Source: Desmodus rotundus (lineage: Eukaryota; Chordata; Mammalia; Chiroptera; Phyllostomidae). Taken from it: 64,000 nucleotides of DNA. Below are positions 25,115 to 36,345 of this stretch, piece by piece. The stretch covers positions 105,200,294 through 105,264,293 of the forward strand of contig NC_071390.1 in NCBI RefSeq assembly GCF_022682495.2, read 5' to 3'. The notes under the pieces are model-generated. The model was not told the DNA's origin and made no database searches. It was given only the letters and a program-made list of their open reading frames with translations. The position numbers and the translations under genes are program-made. Position 1 is the first letter of the stretch. Every line of letters begins with the position of its first letter.

Positions 25115-26426
25115 TCACACACTTTGCCATAATCAGACACAAACCTTATAGGATGCTGTAGCACCTCCACTAGGGCGATCATCTTATCATCATGTGATTA
25201 TTTTCAGGTCTGACTCTCATGCTTACTGTGGGTTTCTTAATGAGTTTTAGCATGTTTCCCTTTGTTTCCTTAGCATCCTAAACACTTGGTGTCTAATGCT
25301 TTAAGCATTTAAAGGGCATTAGTGAATTCCTGCACATCTTCTCATCTCTTGAGATTCCTGCTACATTGTTGGAACACCCAAATATTTATTAAATGAACAT
25401 CCTTGCTGTAGAAAGGCAGATAATTCTGTATTATGATGTATGAGTACCACATGGCTGTGGAAGGGGGATAAAGGGTTTGAAGGTTCTTTGAATATTTCTT
25501 CTTGTTATAAAATAAGAGTGACCTTTGCAACTCCATTTAGGTTCAGCTGCTTATGAAATATGAGGTGTTCCTCGTGGAAAAGCCATTTCCTGTAGTCTGC
25601 TCACCCTCAGAAGACCACAGAAGTTCTCTCTGGGAAAAATTACACTTTCTCGTCCACTGAGGCCTGCTCATGTCAGGGGGAGTTTTATTATTGTCCTTAG
25701 TGCTGGGAAGAATTACTGCCAGGATGCTCCAGCTGATTACTTCTAGTCTCCAGCTCTCCTGAGAGGCAGTGGCCTTTGTGCTGCACGTACCGCCTCTCTC
25801 TCTGTGTCTCCTTCTCCTGCTCCTCTTCCCAGGGAAGCAGAGGCCAAGCCTGGCAGTAGAGTGTGACTGAGACACTGGATATCAGTAGACAGGAGCCTGT
25901 GGAACTGAGTGACTGTAAAATGAATTCAAAGAATTTTTTTTCTTTTTTATGTAAAGATTTGCTTTATGAGTTTTAGATATAACCAAGAGTTTTACAAAGT
26001 CAGTTAACTACTGAAAGAGAAGTATAAAGTACACACATATAGTCCATGTTCATGAGCATGTGGTATAGGTGTGTGTGTGTATGTGCTTGTCTACTAATTA
26101 GATTCCCATACCTGGCCAAATAACCAGGGACTGGGAAAGACACAATGCCCAGAGTGGTTTCTACTCAGGATTCAGATTCTCTCTACAAACTAATGATGCA
26201 GCTGTGTCACTGAAGGGAAAGAATGCGCAGACATGGCTCCTGTGACAGGTGAACGAGGGGCTGTTGTGAATTGCCAGGTGTTAGGCCAGGGGTCTGGTTT
26301 CTTTGATGCCATGGAGCCTGTGTGCAGGCAGGAGTTTACTGCCTCTCGCCTCCCCCCCACCCCGCCTCCTCATCATCTTGGAGGTAGGGTGGAAGGCTTA
26401 GGATGAAATCTATGACACCAATTCTT

Positions 26427-26637
26427 CTTCTTTTTTTTTTAAAGATTACGTTTAGAGAGAGGGGAAAGGAGGGAGAGAAGCATAACGTGTGAGAGAAACA
26501 ACAATCAGTTGCCTCTTTTATGCCCCCAACTGGGGACCTGGCCTTAGAACAAGGCATGTGCCCTGACTGGAAGTTGAACTGGTAACCTTTTGGTCCACAG
26601 GCCGGTGCTCAATCCACTGAGCCACACCATCCAGGGC
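26427..26637 (-). mobile_element. Ves-type bat SINE, copy 2
   Basis: On +, T-rich tail, gagagaaacaacaatcagt, ggacctggccttagaacaag, gtaaccttttggtccacagg, and ccactgagccacaccatcc at the head end. The 16-bp target duplication tatgacaccaattctt / tatgtcaccaattctt (26,411-26,426 and 26,638-26,653) has one mismatch. Confidence 0.92.
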
Positions 26638-29600
26638 TATGTCACCAATTCTTTTGTTAGGTCATTCTAATTATCTATACCATTTTACTATATTGATTTC
26701 TTTTTACTTAATTCCCATTTTCAACTACCAGGAGATGTTAAGAGACTGAGTCATAAAATTTTCCAAGATAATTGGTCAGACTGTAAAAGGGAACCCCTAC
26801 TCATGATGATATGTCATTGTAGAGTTTGTGTCTGTGGTCACAGTCCAATGCCACCATCTCCAGATTGTGTCAATTCCATGTACTGGGACACTACACAGAA
26901 GTGTTTTTTCTTCTGGGACTGACATCTGCTCTGCATTGTCACCCAGTGTGGCCATGGTGCTCTGCAAAGTGAGCTAGAATCATCATGCACATTATCATGT
27001 CCTGAAACAGAACTAGCTATTTTTAAATGAGTAGCGCTCAGGGAGGCAAGTCCACAGGGAGAAAGTCGAAGGAAAACCACAGCTTCCAACTCTGTGGGTG
27101 TTTTGTTGGAAACAGGAAGCCAATTGACAATGGGACAGTTATTTCTCCTTTCAGTCATCCGGGCTGCTAAGTACTTAGTTGAATGCCACTGCACAAGTCC
27201 AGTTCTACATATTTAAATTCATTTAGCCCAAAGTTAGCTACCTTGAGCTGTACAGTTTCAACTGTTACCAGTTCACTGCTTCTGTTCTCTAATAACTGCA
27301 TTTCAGAAAAACTTCATTTCTATCATTCTTTCCCCATTTCCAATTTCTCTTCTAATCCCTGCCACATAAAATGTTCAGTTTTAGCCATTCCCTTCTTCTC
27401 TATCCTCCCCGTCCCCAATAACCCTATGTATAGGGAAAATGCTGAAACAAGAAAATCAGAATGATTTTGTCCAGAGTGATAAGAATTTTGAAATTGTGTG
27501 AGTTTTCCACGTGGTATGGCTTCCATGAAAATTACATGGTTTCTTTGAATGAGAGGCAGCTAGCAGTCCCAGCCTCTAGGATGGCTCCTTGAAATCCCAG
27601 TGTGGGTGAATGGAGAGGTGAAGTGAGGGATTTCCCAGATGAAAGGGGTAGGGTGGCTTTCCTTTTTTCTCCTGCGGCCAGTGGGTGCCAGGTGGTGGAC
27701 CGGCTCTCTGCTCCTTTGCAGACTCTGAGGAGCCTGCTGTCAGCTTGCTCACACTGACGTCCACGTCAGTCATAGCTCGTTTCCACAGCCCTGTCTCCAG
27801 CAGTTTCTGCAGGGCCCTATGCTCTGGATTTGAATCATCGTTTCTCTCCTGAAATCCTTTCTGATTCTTGGTTGGATGGCTCATAGCTTTCCTTGCCAGT
27901 CAGCATCTCTCTCTCTGCAGCCCTGATGCCAGCCTGGCCACCAGCCCAGCCCATAGCAGCCTTTCTCCAGAGCTAGCATGCTCCTCTACTGAGAAAGTGG
28001 ATAAGATTTTAGTCCAAAACAGTGATGACTCAGTCACAACTGCAACACATCTCCTTTACCTTCTACTGACCTGATGCCTTGAAGAGAAGACAGAGGCCAT
28101 CCTTTTGGGTCATACTCCAAATGTTACTTTTGTGTGGGGTTGATGAGAACCCTCCATCACTTAGAGTTTGAGAAGCTGCTCTCATGGACCCTGGGCTGTG
28201 TTTTTGCTGTTCTCACTTTCCTGCCTGTCTCCTCCCATCTGCTTTGATTACAAAAGGGATTAAAACAGACAAACAATGCAAAAGTATCAGCCAGTCTCCC
28301 TTAGAGTGGATTTGTGCCACATTTCAAGTAATTTCTGAGTCAATGCTTCCACCAAGGAAAAGAGCTTGTCTGGCATTGAAAAGCCGGTGCCGTAGGCATA
28401 GGTTGTGCTCATCCTGCCGAGGAAAAGGGAGCATTCCTCTGGGACAGGCGCCGACCCACCTGAGATCACATGCAGAGTTCAAAAAGTGTTCCCAGCAATA
28501 AAACGCAAAGGTTTGGAATGATCTACTTTTGATATAAATTGTGGTATTTCTAAGCTATTCTATGGCATCACTTTTGCTGTCTTGCACTCTGATGGTTTCC
28601 TCAGAGAGTTAGGATGTTGACCACCAGGTGGAAAGGGAGCATGTCATACGCGTGATCGTTAGCCTTCATCTGTTCTGTGGACCCAAGCACGTTGGTCTAA
28701 AGTTCAATTAGCATCTCTCGGAAAAGCACCTGTCCTAATGGCACTACTTCCTGCGGCTAAATGGGCCAGGATCTCTCATTTACTCATTAAGACAGCACTA
28801 TGATTCGGACTCCCAGGTGAAGAGTGATCCATCTGATTGGGGGTCTTGGGAGCTGGTCTTCCTGGGGTCCTAGACCTGCAGAGACTGTGTTTGTGGTGCT
28901 AGGCTGGTTGGAGAGGCGTGTGCAGTGCCAGCTCTGCCTGTGACTGGCAGGAACTGGGGACGTTGGCCTCGTGCTGGGCTCCGTTTGTAAGCTGGTCCTT
29001 CAGGCATCTGAGCCTGGTTCAGCATCTCCATCAGTAACCAGATGACATCTGACCCCCGTCTACCTGGCTTCTCCATCACAACTGGGTGAGAGGTTGATTG
29101 GGAAAAGAGGTGTGATTTAAAAAAATGTGTTTTTACAAACACAGGATTTCCATCAGACGTATTTTCAGCATGGGTCAGAAATTTAGTTTTCTTTGTTTTG
29201 TGGGGCTTGGGCCAGACTGAGAAGGGTGCTATCTTCATGGCAACCAGGCCCAGGCTGCTGGACTCTATCTGTTTGGAATCTGAGGTGCAAAGTAAAGTTC
29301 TTGGGTAAACTTCTAGGATCACTAGAAATGGTGTCTACCTAGAAGGCATAAAGTGATTTCAGGGCTTTTCTTACTGCAAAGTCATTGAAGCCTCCTCATA
29401 AAAACTGAGTTTTGCAGGAGGAAACCTCACATCATGGAACCAGCAATGGGTTCCACCTCACTTCTCCACCAGCTAGCCCTGCATGCTCGGGCAGGTCTCT
29501 CCCTCCCACAGGATCTGGGGGCCATTCCTATCAAGTTAGGAGCTGGGCCAGTGGCTGTAAGGTGCTATGATTGTCTGACTTACTGGCCAAACCAAAAGAT

Positions 29601-29639
29601 CAAGTCATAAGACACTGGGCATAGACGTTGGATCACTTA

Positions 29640-29800
29640 GTCTTCCCATGTCATTACTCTCGACATCAGAGGCACACAGTCCCCTCCTTTGGTGGAAGAA
29701 CTGCCCATTTTATAGACCAGGAATCCCAGGGGCTTTGAGTGACATGCCCAAGGGCACCAAACTGTGTGGGGTGGAGCTGGATTTAAATTCAAAGCTCTGA
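29640..29800 (-). repeat. MIR SINE relic (probable)
   Basis: The words cccattttatagaccaggaa, gacatgcccaagggcacc and gtggagctggatttaaattc follow a reversed MIR core. Confidence 0.45.
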
Positions 29801-31599
29801 CCCTACTGTTGACCCCTGGGTTTCTCAAACTCAATGGCCTAGAACCAAACTTGTAGTCTCTGCCCCACTGTCCCCTCCCCCCTGCCCCCCAAACACACAC
29901 ATCACCACCTCTCCCTGCCACAGGATGCTCCAGGGGCTCCTGCAGCTGCGAACAGCTTCTTCTCTGGAAAGACCCAGGCCCTTCATGGCCCACTGTTTGC
30001 CTTCCCTTCCAGCTTGGCATGTACAGCAAACCCAGCTCTTGTCTGTGATATAAATCTCCCCTCTGCCTTTTCTCATGCTGTTGCCATCCTCTGGGGTCAT
30101 TTCCACATCTGGACATTAAACTTGTCCTCCTCTGGGAAGGCTTTCTTCTTCCACGGTTTCATCAGATTTCTTCCACCCTTCACTTTCCCCACGCTCTGTT
30201 TACACTCCTGTGCCACCAGTTCTCTCAGCCCAAAGGCCCCTGTAGCTGAGATGCCATGTCGTTCTGCAAGGCCCTTGTTTCCAGGCATGGGGACCCTAAT
30301 CCGATGGCCTGAAGTGGCTCAGCCTCCCTGTCCTCCTGTTGTTGAGACAGCTCCGGCCTGTCATTTCTTCTAGTAGGGACCAGGGTTCTACGGGAGGAAG
30401 GCCATGTGGCTGCGTAACTGCCTCCATGGCTTTCACTTCTCTACTTTCCGTTTCCTGGCACTGGAACCCAAAATGATACTCCAGGGATGCCACGGGCCAG
30501 CACGGGTGTTTATGGAAGCAGCATGTCCACTTCAGCTTCTCATCATAGATAACTGAATAAAACTTCTACCCAAACCAGGCAGACTGGGCATCATTTTACT
30601 AAATATTCTTCCTCTAACTGACATTGTCACCAATATACAAGGTTAAGCCATGGAGAAACTTACGCTGTGGGGAGAAGATGGCTGTCTTCATAGCATTATT
30701 GTAATCACCACCCCAGAGAAAATGCCCTGTATTAAAAGTCCCTCATGCTTAGGGTTTATAGAGTGATTTTTTATTTTACTGAGTGCATTAATTTAGAAAA
30801 ATGCATTTAAAATGTTTAATTGTGGTGCTGTTGTCACACACCGTAGTTCCAACTTCCACACACCGCTGAGCCCTAACACATACGGTGGAGTGGTGACGAG
30901 GTGCTGAGGGAGCAGGAGGGTGGATGGAGATCTGGGGACATGAGCTCATCTCTTTCCAAACCCAGAGGATCTCACCGTCCCCATGTGACAGGAGGGGCAG
31001 TGACACCGTGAACCTCAGTTTCATTCCCACCCTGGGAGAACTGGGGTTGTCACTACATTTTAGTCAAAAAAATACAGCCATATAAGGAGGGAGAAACTAG
31101 ATAGGAACCTAGCTGAGTTCTTGCCTTCCAGATTGTTCCAAAGAGCTGAGGGTGGAACAGACACGAATCACCTTGGGATGCAGTATGTTTAAACAGACTT
31201 TGACATTTAGCCATTCTGCAATTCTTCTAAAGATCTTTAGTGCTGAGGAGCAAAAGGCAAAAGAATAGGAGCAGGCTTCACCCCCATCTCCCTCTCTGGA
31301 TGTCGCTGCGAGGAAGGTGGGGCTCTGGGACAGCAAGGAGGAGCACACAGGTCCCAGCGTCACCAGAGCTCTCTCCCCACTGCCGCTGTCCCCAGGTCTT
31401 CCTTTGCTTTGGAAAATTAGATTGTAATGGAAAACACCACTGAGATGAGAAAATATAAGCTCTGCTATTGGGCAAAATGCTACAGATTGCCCGTCAACAT
31501 GATGGTGTGTTTGTGTGTGTCACTCTTAAATGTTACCCAGTAAGTGGCTGCCAGCATACTGTGCCCATGTTGTATAATCGTGCTGGCATATGGGCCTCT

Positions 31600-31760
31600 C
31601 GCACCAGGTTCTGTTGCTTGGAGTGTGAGAGCTGGAAGCGAACATCCAATCACAGGCCTGTCTTTTCAAGACGAGGAAACTGAGGCCCGAAGGAGACTGA
31701 GGGCCTCTTAGCACCGGCTAAGTGCAGTCGAGGCCCCGGCTCATACCTCCCCCAGCCAGT
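31600..31760 (-). repeat. MIR-like relic (weak)
   Basis: The core word gacgaggaaactgaggcccg is typical of reversed MIR. The flanks are too diverged for certainty. Confidence 0.35.
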
Positions 31761-31944
31761 CTGAGCTCCACCTTGGTATTTTAGAAGTTGACTCCCTCTT
31801 TTCTCCCCCACCCCCAAACGGAATTATAGGAGTGAGTCTCAATTTTTCTTAGAACATTTGTCCTGCCTCCTCCCCAACTACTAATCATACTGAGCTTGTC
31901 TGTCCATCTGTGCCACATGCCCACAGCCTGTGCCCCTGGAGTAA

Positions 31945-32165
31945 GAATGACAAACACTTACGGTGATTTCCCTGTGCCAAATGCCATTTCAAACGCTTTG
32001 CGTATATTAACCCTTTTCATCCTCCCACCATTGTACAAGGTGGACACTCTTATGATCATCCCACTTTATAGGTCAGGGCACTGGGGCACCAACCGAGGGA
32101 GGGGTGAGGTCCCACAGTGAGTGAGGGCACAGGCGGTCTGGCTCGGGAGGCCATGCTAACTCTCT
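31945..32165 (-). repeat. MIR SINE relic
   Basis: A good reversed-MIR order: gtgccaaatgccatttcaaa, cccttttcatcctcccacc, ccactttataggtcagggc, ggtcccacagtgagtgagg, cggtctggctcgggagg and ccatgctaactc. Confidence 0.65.
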
Positions 32166-32413
32166 CCTTTCAGGACTGTTGTCACCTCCCTCACCGAGGA
32201 CAGTAACCTGACAGCTGCCCGACATGGACATGTACACACTTAGGTCACAAAGCCCAGGACACGGTGTCTATGCTCAGGTCTTATGCTCATTCTCTGATGG
32301 AACCTGGGTGAACCTGAAGGAACTTCCATCAGGCCCAGCACACAGCAAGCGTCATATAAATGTCCACTGACATGACGCTTATACAAAATCATGTGTGCGC
32401 AGAGTGCCAAATG

Positions 32414-32524
32414 CAGGGGTGGGAAAAAGTAGGTTTATAGTTTTTTGTATGGAAAAATATATAATGCAAGAATAAACTATGTTTCATGTACTCACAACTA
32501 TAAACCTACTTTTGCCCATCCCTC
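32414..32524. mobile_element. Mariner-type hairpin MITE (about 111 bp)
   Basis: The ends are long, near-perfect inverted repeats: caggggtgggaaaaagtagg on the left against the reverse complement of cctacttttgcccatccctc on the right, continuing into tttatag / ctataaa. A TA follows on the right (32,525-32,526); the matching left dinucleotide is TG, probably a mutated TA. The transcript could fold into a single hairpin. Confidence 0.75.
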
Positions 32525-32583
32525 TATACTGCTAATGTATGCATACCAGGATCACTCATTGAAAAGTAAGTGTGAAGGGAGGG

Positions 32584-32633
32584 AAAGAGAGAGAGAGAGA
32601 CGGACAGACAGAGATAGAGAGACACAGAGACTG
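32584..32633 (+). repeat. (GA)n-rich simple repeat
   Basis: An agag/gaca purine-rich run with no coding support. Confidence 0.85.
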
Positions 32634-34199
32634 AATACGGCTCTTGTGGCAACTTGTGGGGTTGGTTGCCTACTGCATTGGTGGGAGGGGCCATGGAGGT
32701 GGGAGAGGCTACAAAATTGTTTTGGTAGGAAGAACTTTCCTTACAGATTCTTGAGAGTTTAAAAGCTGTAAGGAATGGAAGCCATCCTAAATGCTTCTCA
32801 AGGCATCATCGTTGCCTGATTTACTCACATTTCCTCAAGAAGGGGTCGGGGAATCCGGGCTGTGGTTCCCCACATGGGCCTGGGGGAGCAGAGCTCCAAC
32901 TCCTGAGAAGACCCTGCCCCCTGCAGGGCAAGCACTGGGCAGTTGCCCAAGGCAGAGTCTCCCAGGCTCGCAACAGCAGCTGCCCAGACCACGCTGCATC
33001 TGGCATCTGGCCACCCTGCCCTGCAGCTGGAATTTATGCTGCCTTGTGGCCTAGCCCAGATGTGGCCTCTGCATAATGGTTGGACATCCTCCTCTGGCTT
33101 GCATCCTTCACAGATCTCACTCCCCTCTCACCCAGGACACCCCCTATGCCCCACAGTTCTCTTGCCACCTGCTTATTGGGGAACTAGAACCCACATGGGA
33201 TGAGACAGGAGTTTGCAATGTGAGGCCTAGCAGTGGCAGAGACCAATTTTCACTCTTGGACCCAGTGTGCAATGCCCACCAGGTGTTATCCATGTAGCTG
33301 GAGCAGCCGTAGGGCTGCTCAGCCAGCCAGCCAGCCAGCACAATGGGGATCTCTCTGCTCCATCCTGGGATAGTGGTTCTCTCCCCAGAGAGCCTGTCTC
33401 CCCTGGGACTCCTTGGGCCCTGGGAGGGCAGAGGCCAGAGACCAGATGGAAGCAGCCCAACATGCTCCCACAGCCTATGGCAATGGCACAGAGGGAGAGG
33501 TGGCAGCTGGGCCAAGGAGCTGGAGTTTGCAGGCAGCAAGTGCCTTCTAAGATGTTGCAAATGGCAAGCTTGGACCTCTCACTCCCCTGCATTTCTTCCC
33601 CATCTCTCACTGGCACGCTGTATCTGTGAGGTGCTCCTCCCCCTCTCTTGGCCGGCCCTCTGTGTTTTCTCTGGCTCATTTACATGCTGGCAATCTCCCA
33701 TTGGCTGTCTCTCTCCTTTCAGTGTGAGAATGTGTCCCTGAGGAAGGGGAACTTGGCCATCCCAGCAAAGCCTGCCAAGGAAGGGCAGGCTCTCTGCTGA
33801 CAGAGGTGGTCTCCCAGTGTGGGGGCTGCTGGCGAGCTCCCAGCCACCCCTGGGATTCTGAGGGGGGTTAGCCCTCTGAGGGCACCCTCCCAACAGAGAA
33901 TTATAAATGCACCCTTAGTTTCCCCCTCCCTGGGGCTGCATCTGCGGGACACAGCTCCAAGGTGGGAGCGGGGCCCTGGCCCTGGGAGGCCCCTTTTCCT
34001 TCACGTACCCAGGCTCTGGGATCTTTCAAAGTCAGTCAGTGCTCCTTGCTCCCTGTATGGAACAGGCAACATGCACCCTTGAGTCACCCTCACCATGCTC
34101 ACTCACAGAGTACTCTCACAGAGTACTCTGCCGATAATCCTGTCTCCTGAACAAGCCTGAGCAGGTGCCAGAGTCTGGGCAGAGGCCGGCTGGCATCCG

Positions 34200-34420
34200 A
34201 GGGCTCCCTCATCATCCTCTCAGCTCCACCACTCACCAGTAAGACTCTGGGCAGAAGACTTAATTTCCTGTGCCTCAGTGTCCTCATCTGGACAGTGGGA
34301 ACATGAATAGTGCCACCTCCAAGAGGTTTATGAGGCTTGAAAGTGCTATTGTGTGGAAAGCACCTAGAACCATACGGGACCCCAGTGAACCTGACAATAT
34401 TAGTTCCTAATAAAATCTCC
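34200..34420 (+). repeat. MIR SINE relic
   Basis: Forward MIR order: cagctccaccactcacca, gactctgggcagaagactta, gcctcagtgtcctcatctgg, gaggtttatgaggcttgaaa and gaaagcacctagaaccatac. Confidence 0.65.
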
Positions 34421-34659
34421 CAATAGTCATCACCATCACCAGCGTGAATTGTGGCTACAGAATAATGAGACAAGTGGGAAAGCTTGCTTCCCCTGCCTAT
34501 GTAATAGTAACTATATTTCAATGCTAAACACAGTATCGGAACACATAGGCTTAAATACATATTTAGCTCTTCTTACCAAAACTGCACTAAACTTGTTTTA
34601 GTAGGAACTCTGGTGGAGGCTACTCTATAAATGCATATTCTGCATTGTACTTAGAGGCA

Positions 34660-34790
34660 AAAGGATTTATAAGTGCATTTTGTATATAAATGTGTATCAT
34701 ATTGCATATACATTACATATGTATATTATGTACAACTATTTATTATATTACATTTTGTATATATTATATAAATGTATTAAGCATCTAAAG
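34660..34790. repeat. AT-rich low-complexity stretch
   Basis: A run of tata/atat words with ttgtatata repeats. Nothing coding. Confidence 0.8.
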
Positions 34791-35889
34791 AGCCTTCAAA
34801 ATCCTCATTAAGGAGGGATTTTAGAAGATATTTCCATGTGTAATGATAATGAAGTGATTGTCACTATAGTTCTGGCCATCAGTGCCTCTTCTGAGGACAC
34901 AGGGACAGGGTGAAGGTCCAGCTGAGCAAGGAATGACGTGTGGCGTACGCTGCTGTTCCAGGGTGTCCTTGGGCAAACCAGCATGGACAGTGTGAGATAA
35001 AATGCATGCAGCTTCCACATCGAATCACTTTAAATTGAAGCTTATTTAAAATTTGAGGAGCCTTTGCTGCTAATTTGTTATAGGGATGTTAACAAACAGT
35101 CCTGCTTTGCAGTGGTTAGGGTGCTGTGTCTACTGAGTGAGGTAGATGAGTGGGAGGAGGAGACTAGAGAGACGGTCTGTAAAGTGACCAGAGGCAGCCA
35201 GGTCACCTTGGTGTTTGGGAGAAGGAAGCTAAATTTTTGCAAACATCCTGTTAACGCCTGCAGCCCATCTGTTGTGAATGGAGCCAGAGCCAGTCCTCCA
35301 TCTAACTCTGCAGCTAATTCTGGGACAGAGTCCATGAATTGGAGCCACGTGCAAGAGTTCTGATCCAAATTTACTATAAAATGCTGAAACTTAAAAAAAC
35401 ATAGTTATATATTCCCGCAGTTTCTGCCCCTCCTACTAGAAATAGGGGTGATGCTTCACAATGCCACCCCTTTTTAGAGTTCGTATAAGTTTTCCTCCCT
35501 TTCTTTCTATTCCTATCACATGTATGTAGTCTGCTCAATGACCTGTTTCCATGGGAAGGAAATGCTGAAAGATATGCCTTTCTGGTTGAATTTAATGCTT
35601 TTATGAATTAAACTCTTTTTATACTGGGGAGGGTGGTGGTGGGAAATGAAGATAAAATGAGATATAAATTGTGTGATATTATTATTATTATTTTAAAAGG
35701 TGATTCTTCCAGGAAATGGGTATTCATAATCTGACATGGTCTAATTATTACTTCCAAGTATCTCATTAACCTAGAGGAATTCTGTGCCAGGAGGAAGAAC
35801 CAACTGCAGATGAAGAAAATAAATGAGGGATTCGGCCCCCAGCTACCTCCTGGTACATTGGTTTCCTTGTCACCTGGTGTTTGCTGAGT

Positions 35890-36148
35890 GCCCAGCCTAT
35901 ATGCCCAGCCTATATACGCTCAGCCTATATGCCCAGCCTATATACGCCCAGCCTCTATGCCCAGCCTATATACGCCCAGCCTCTATGCCCAGCCTATATG
36001 CCCAGCCTATATGCCCAGTCTATACGCCCAGCCTCTATGCCCAGCCTATATGCCCAGCCTATATACGCCCAGCCTCTATGCCCAGCCTATATATGCCCAG
36101 CCTCTATGCCCAGCCTATATACGCCCAGCCTCTATGCCCAGTCTATAT
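35890..36148. repeat. Minisatellite, 19 units of 13 or 15 bp
   Basis: Counted by eye: thirteen 13-bp units (gcccagcctatat or gcccagcctctat) and six 15-bp units (gcccagcctatatac or -tat), 259 bp in total, plus a partial unit. The 15-bp form never occurs twice in a row, and four of the six are followed by a gcccagcctctat unit. All three + frames stay open because no unit holds a stop, which gives three overlapping 100-117-codon frames. They have no coding support. Confidence 0.95.
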
Positions 36149-36225
36149 GCCCAGTGCTCGCCCTGCAGAGTTGTAGACTCTGATCATTTAGGTCTGTCCT
36201 GTGTGGTTTAAGAATTCTAATGAAG

Positions 36226-36345
36226 TCTTGTTCTCAGCATTTTGGCTAAGAGACCTGAAGTCATATCTCATGAAATCGAAGGATTAGAACTAGCCTCATT
36301 CTGAGACACAATGTGATGAGAATCAGATCCTGCAGAAACCAACCC
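36226..36345 (+). pseudogene. Possible U2 snRNA pseudogene (degenerate)
   Basis: The segment at 36,231-36,251 reads ttctcagcattttggctaag, near-identical to the U2 5' text ttctcggccttttggctaag. Downstream matches are weaker but in order: atatct, a ctcattctgagacaca stretch against the U2 'cctctatccgaggaca', then aatgtgatgagaat against 'aatatattaaatgga'. The Sm-site region is not convincing. It could be chance beyond the first 25 bases. Confidence 0.4.

Noticed and set aside
28870..30116. Minus frames of 150 and 159 codons
   Set aside because: No domain; the second spans a MIR relic, which argues against a gene.
33144..33741. Several 120-150-codon frames on both strands in GC-rich DNA
   Set aside because: Overlapping frames on both strands with no domain, low-complexity composition and no splice pairing; typical of GC-rich intron.
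35823..36211. Three overlapping + frames of 100-117 codons (MPSLYAQP-type repeats)
   Set aside because: They arise because the minisatellite units lack stops in every frame; no start context, domain or splice support.
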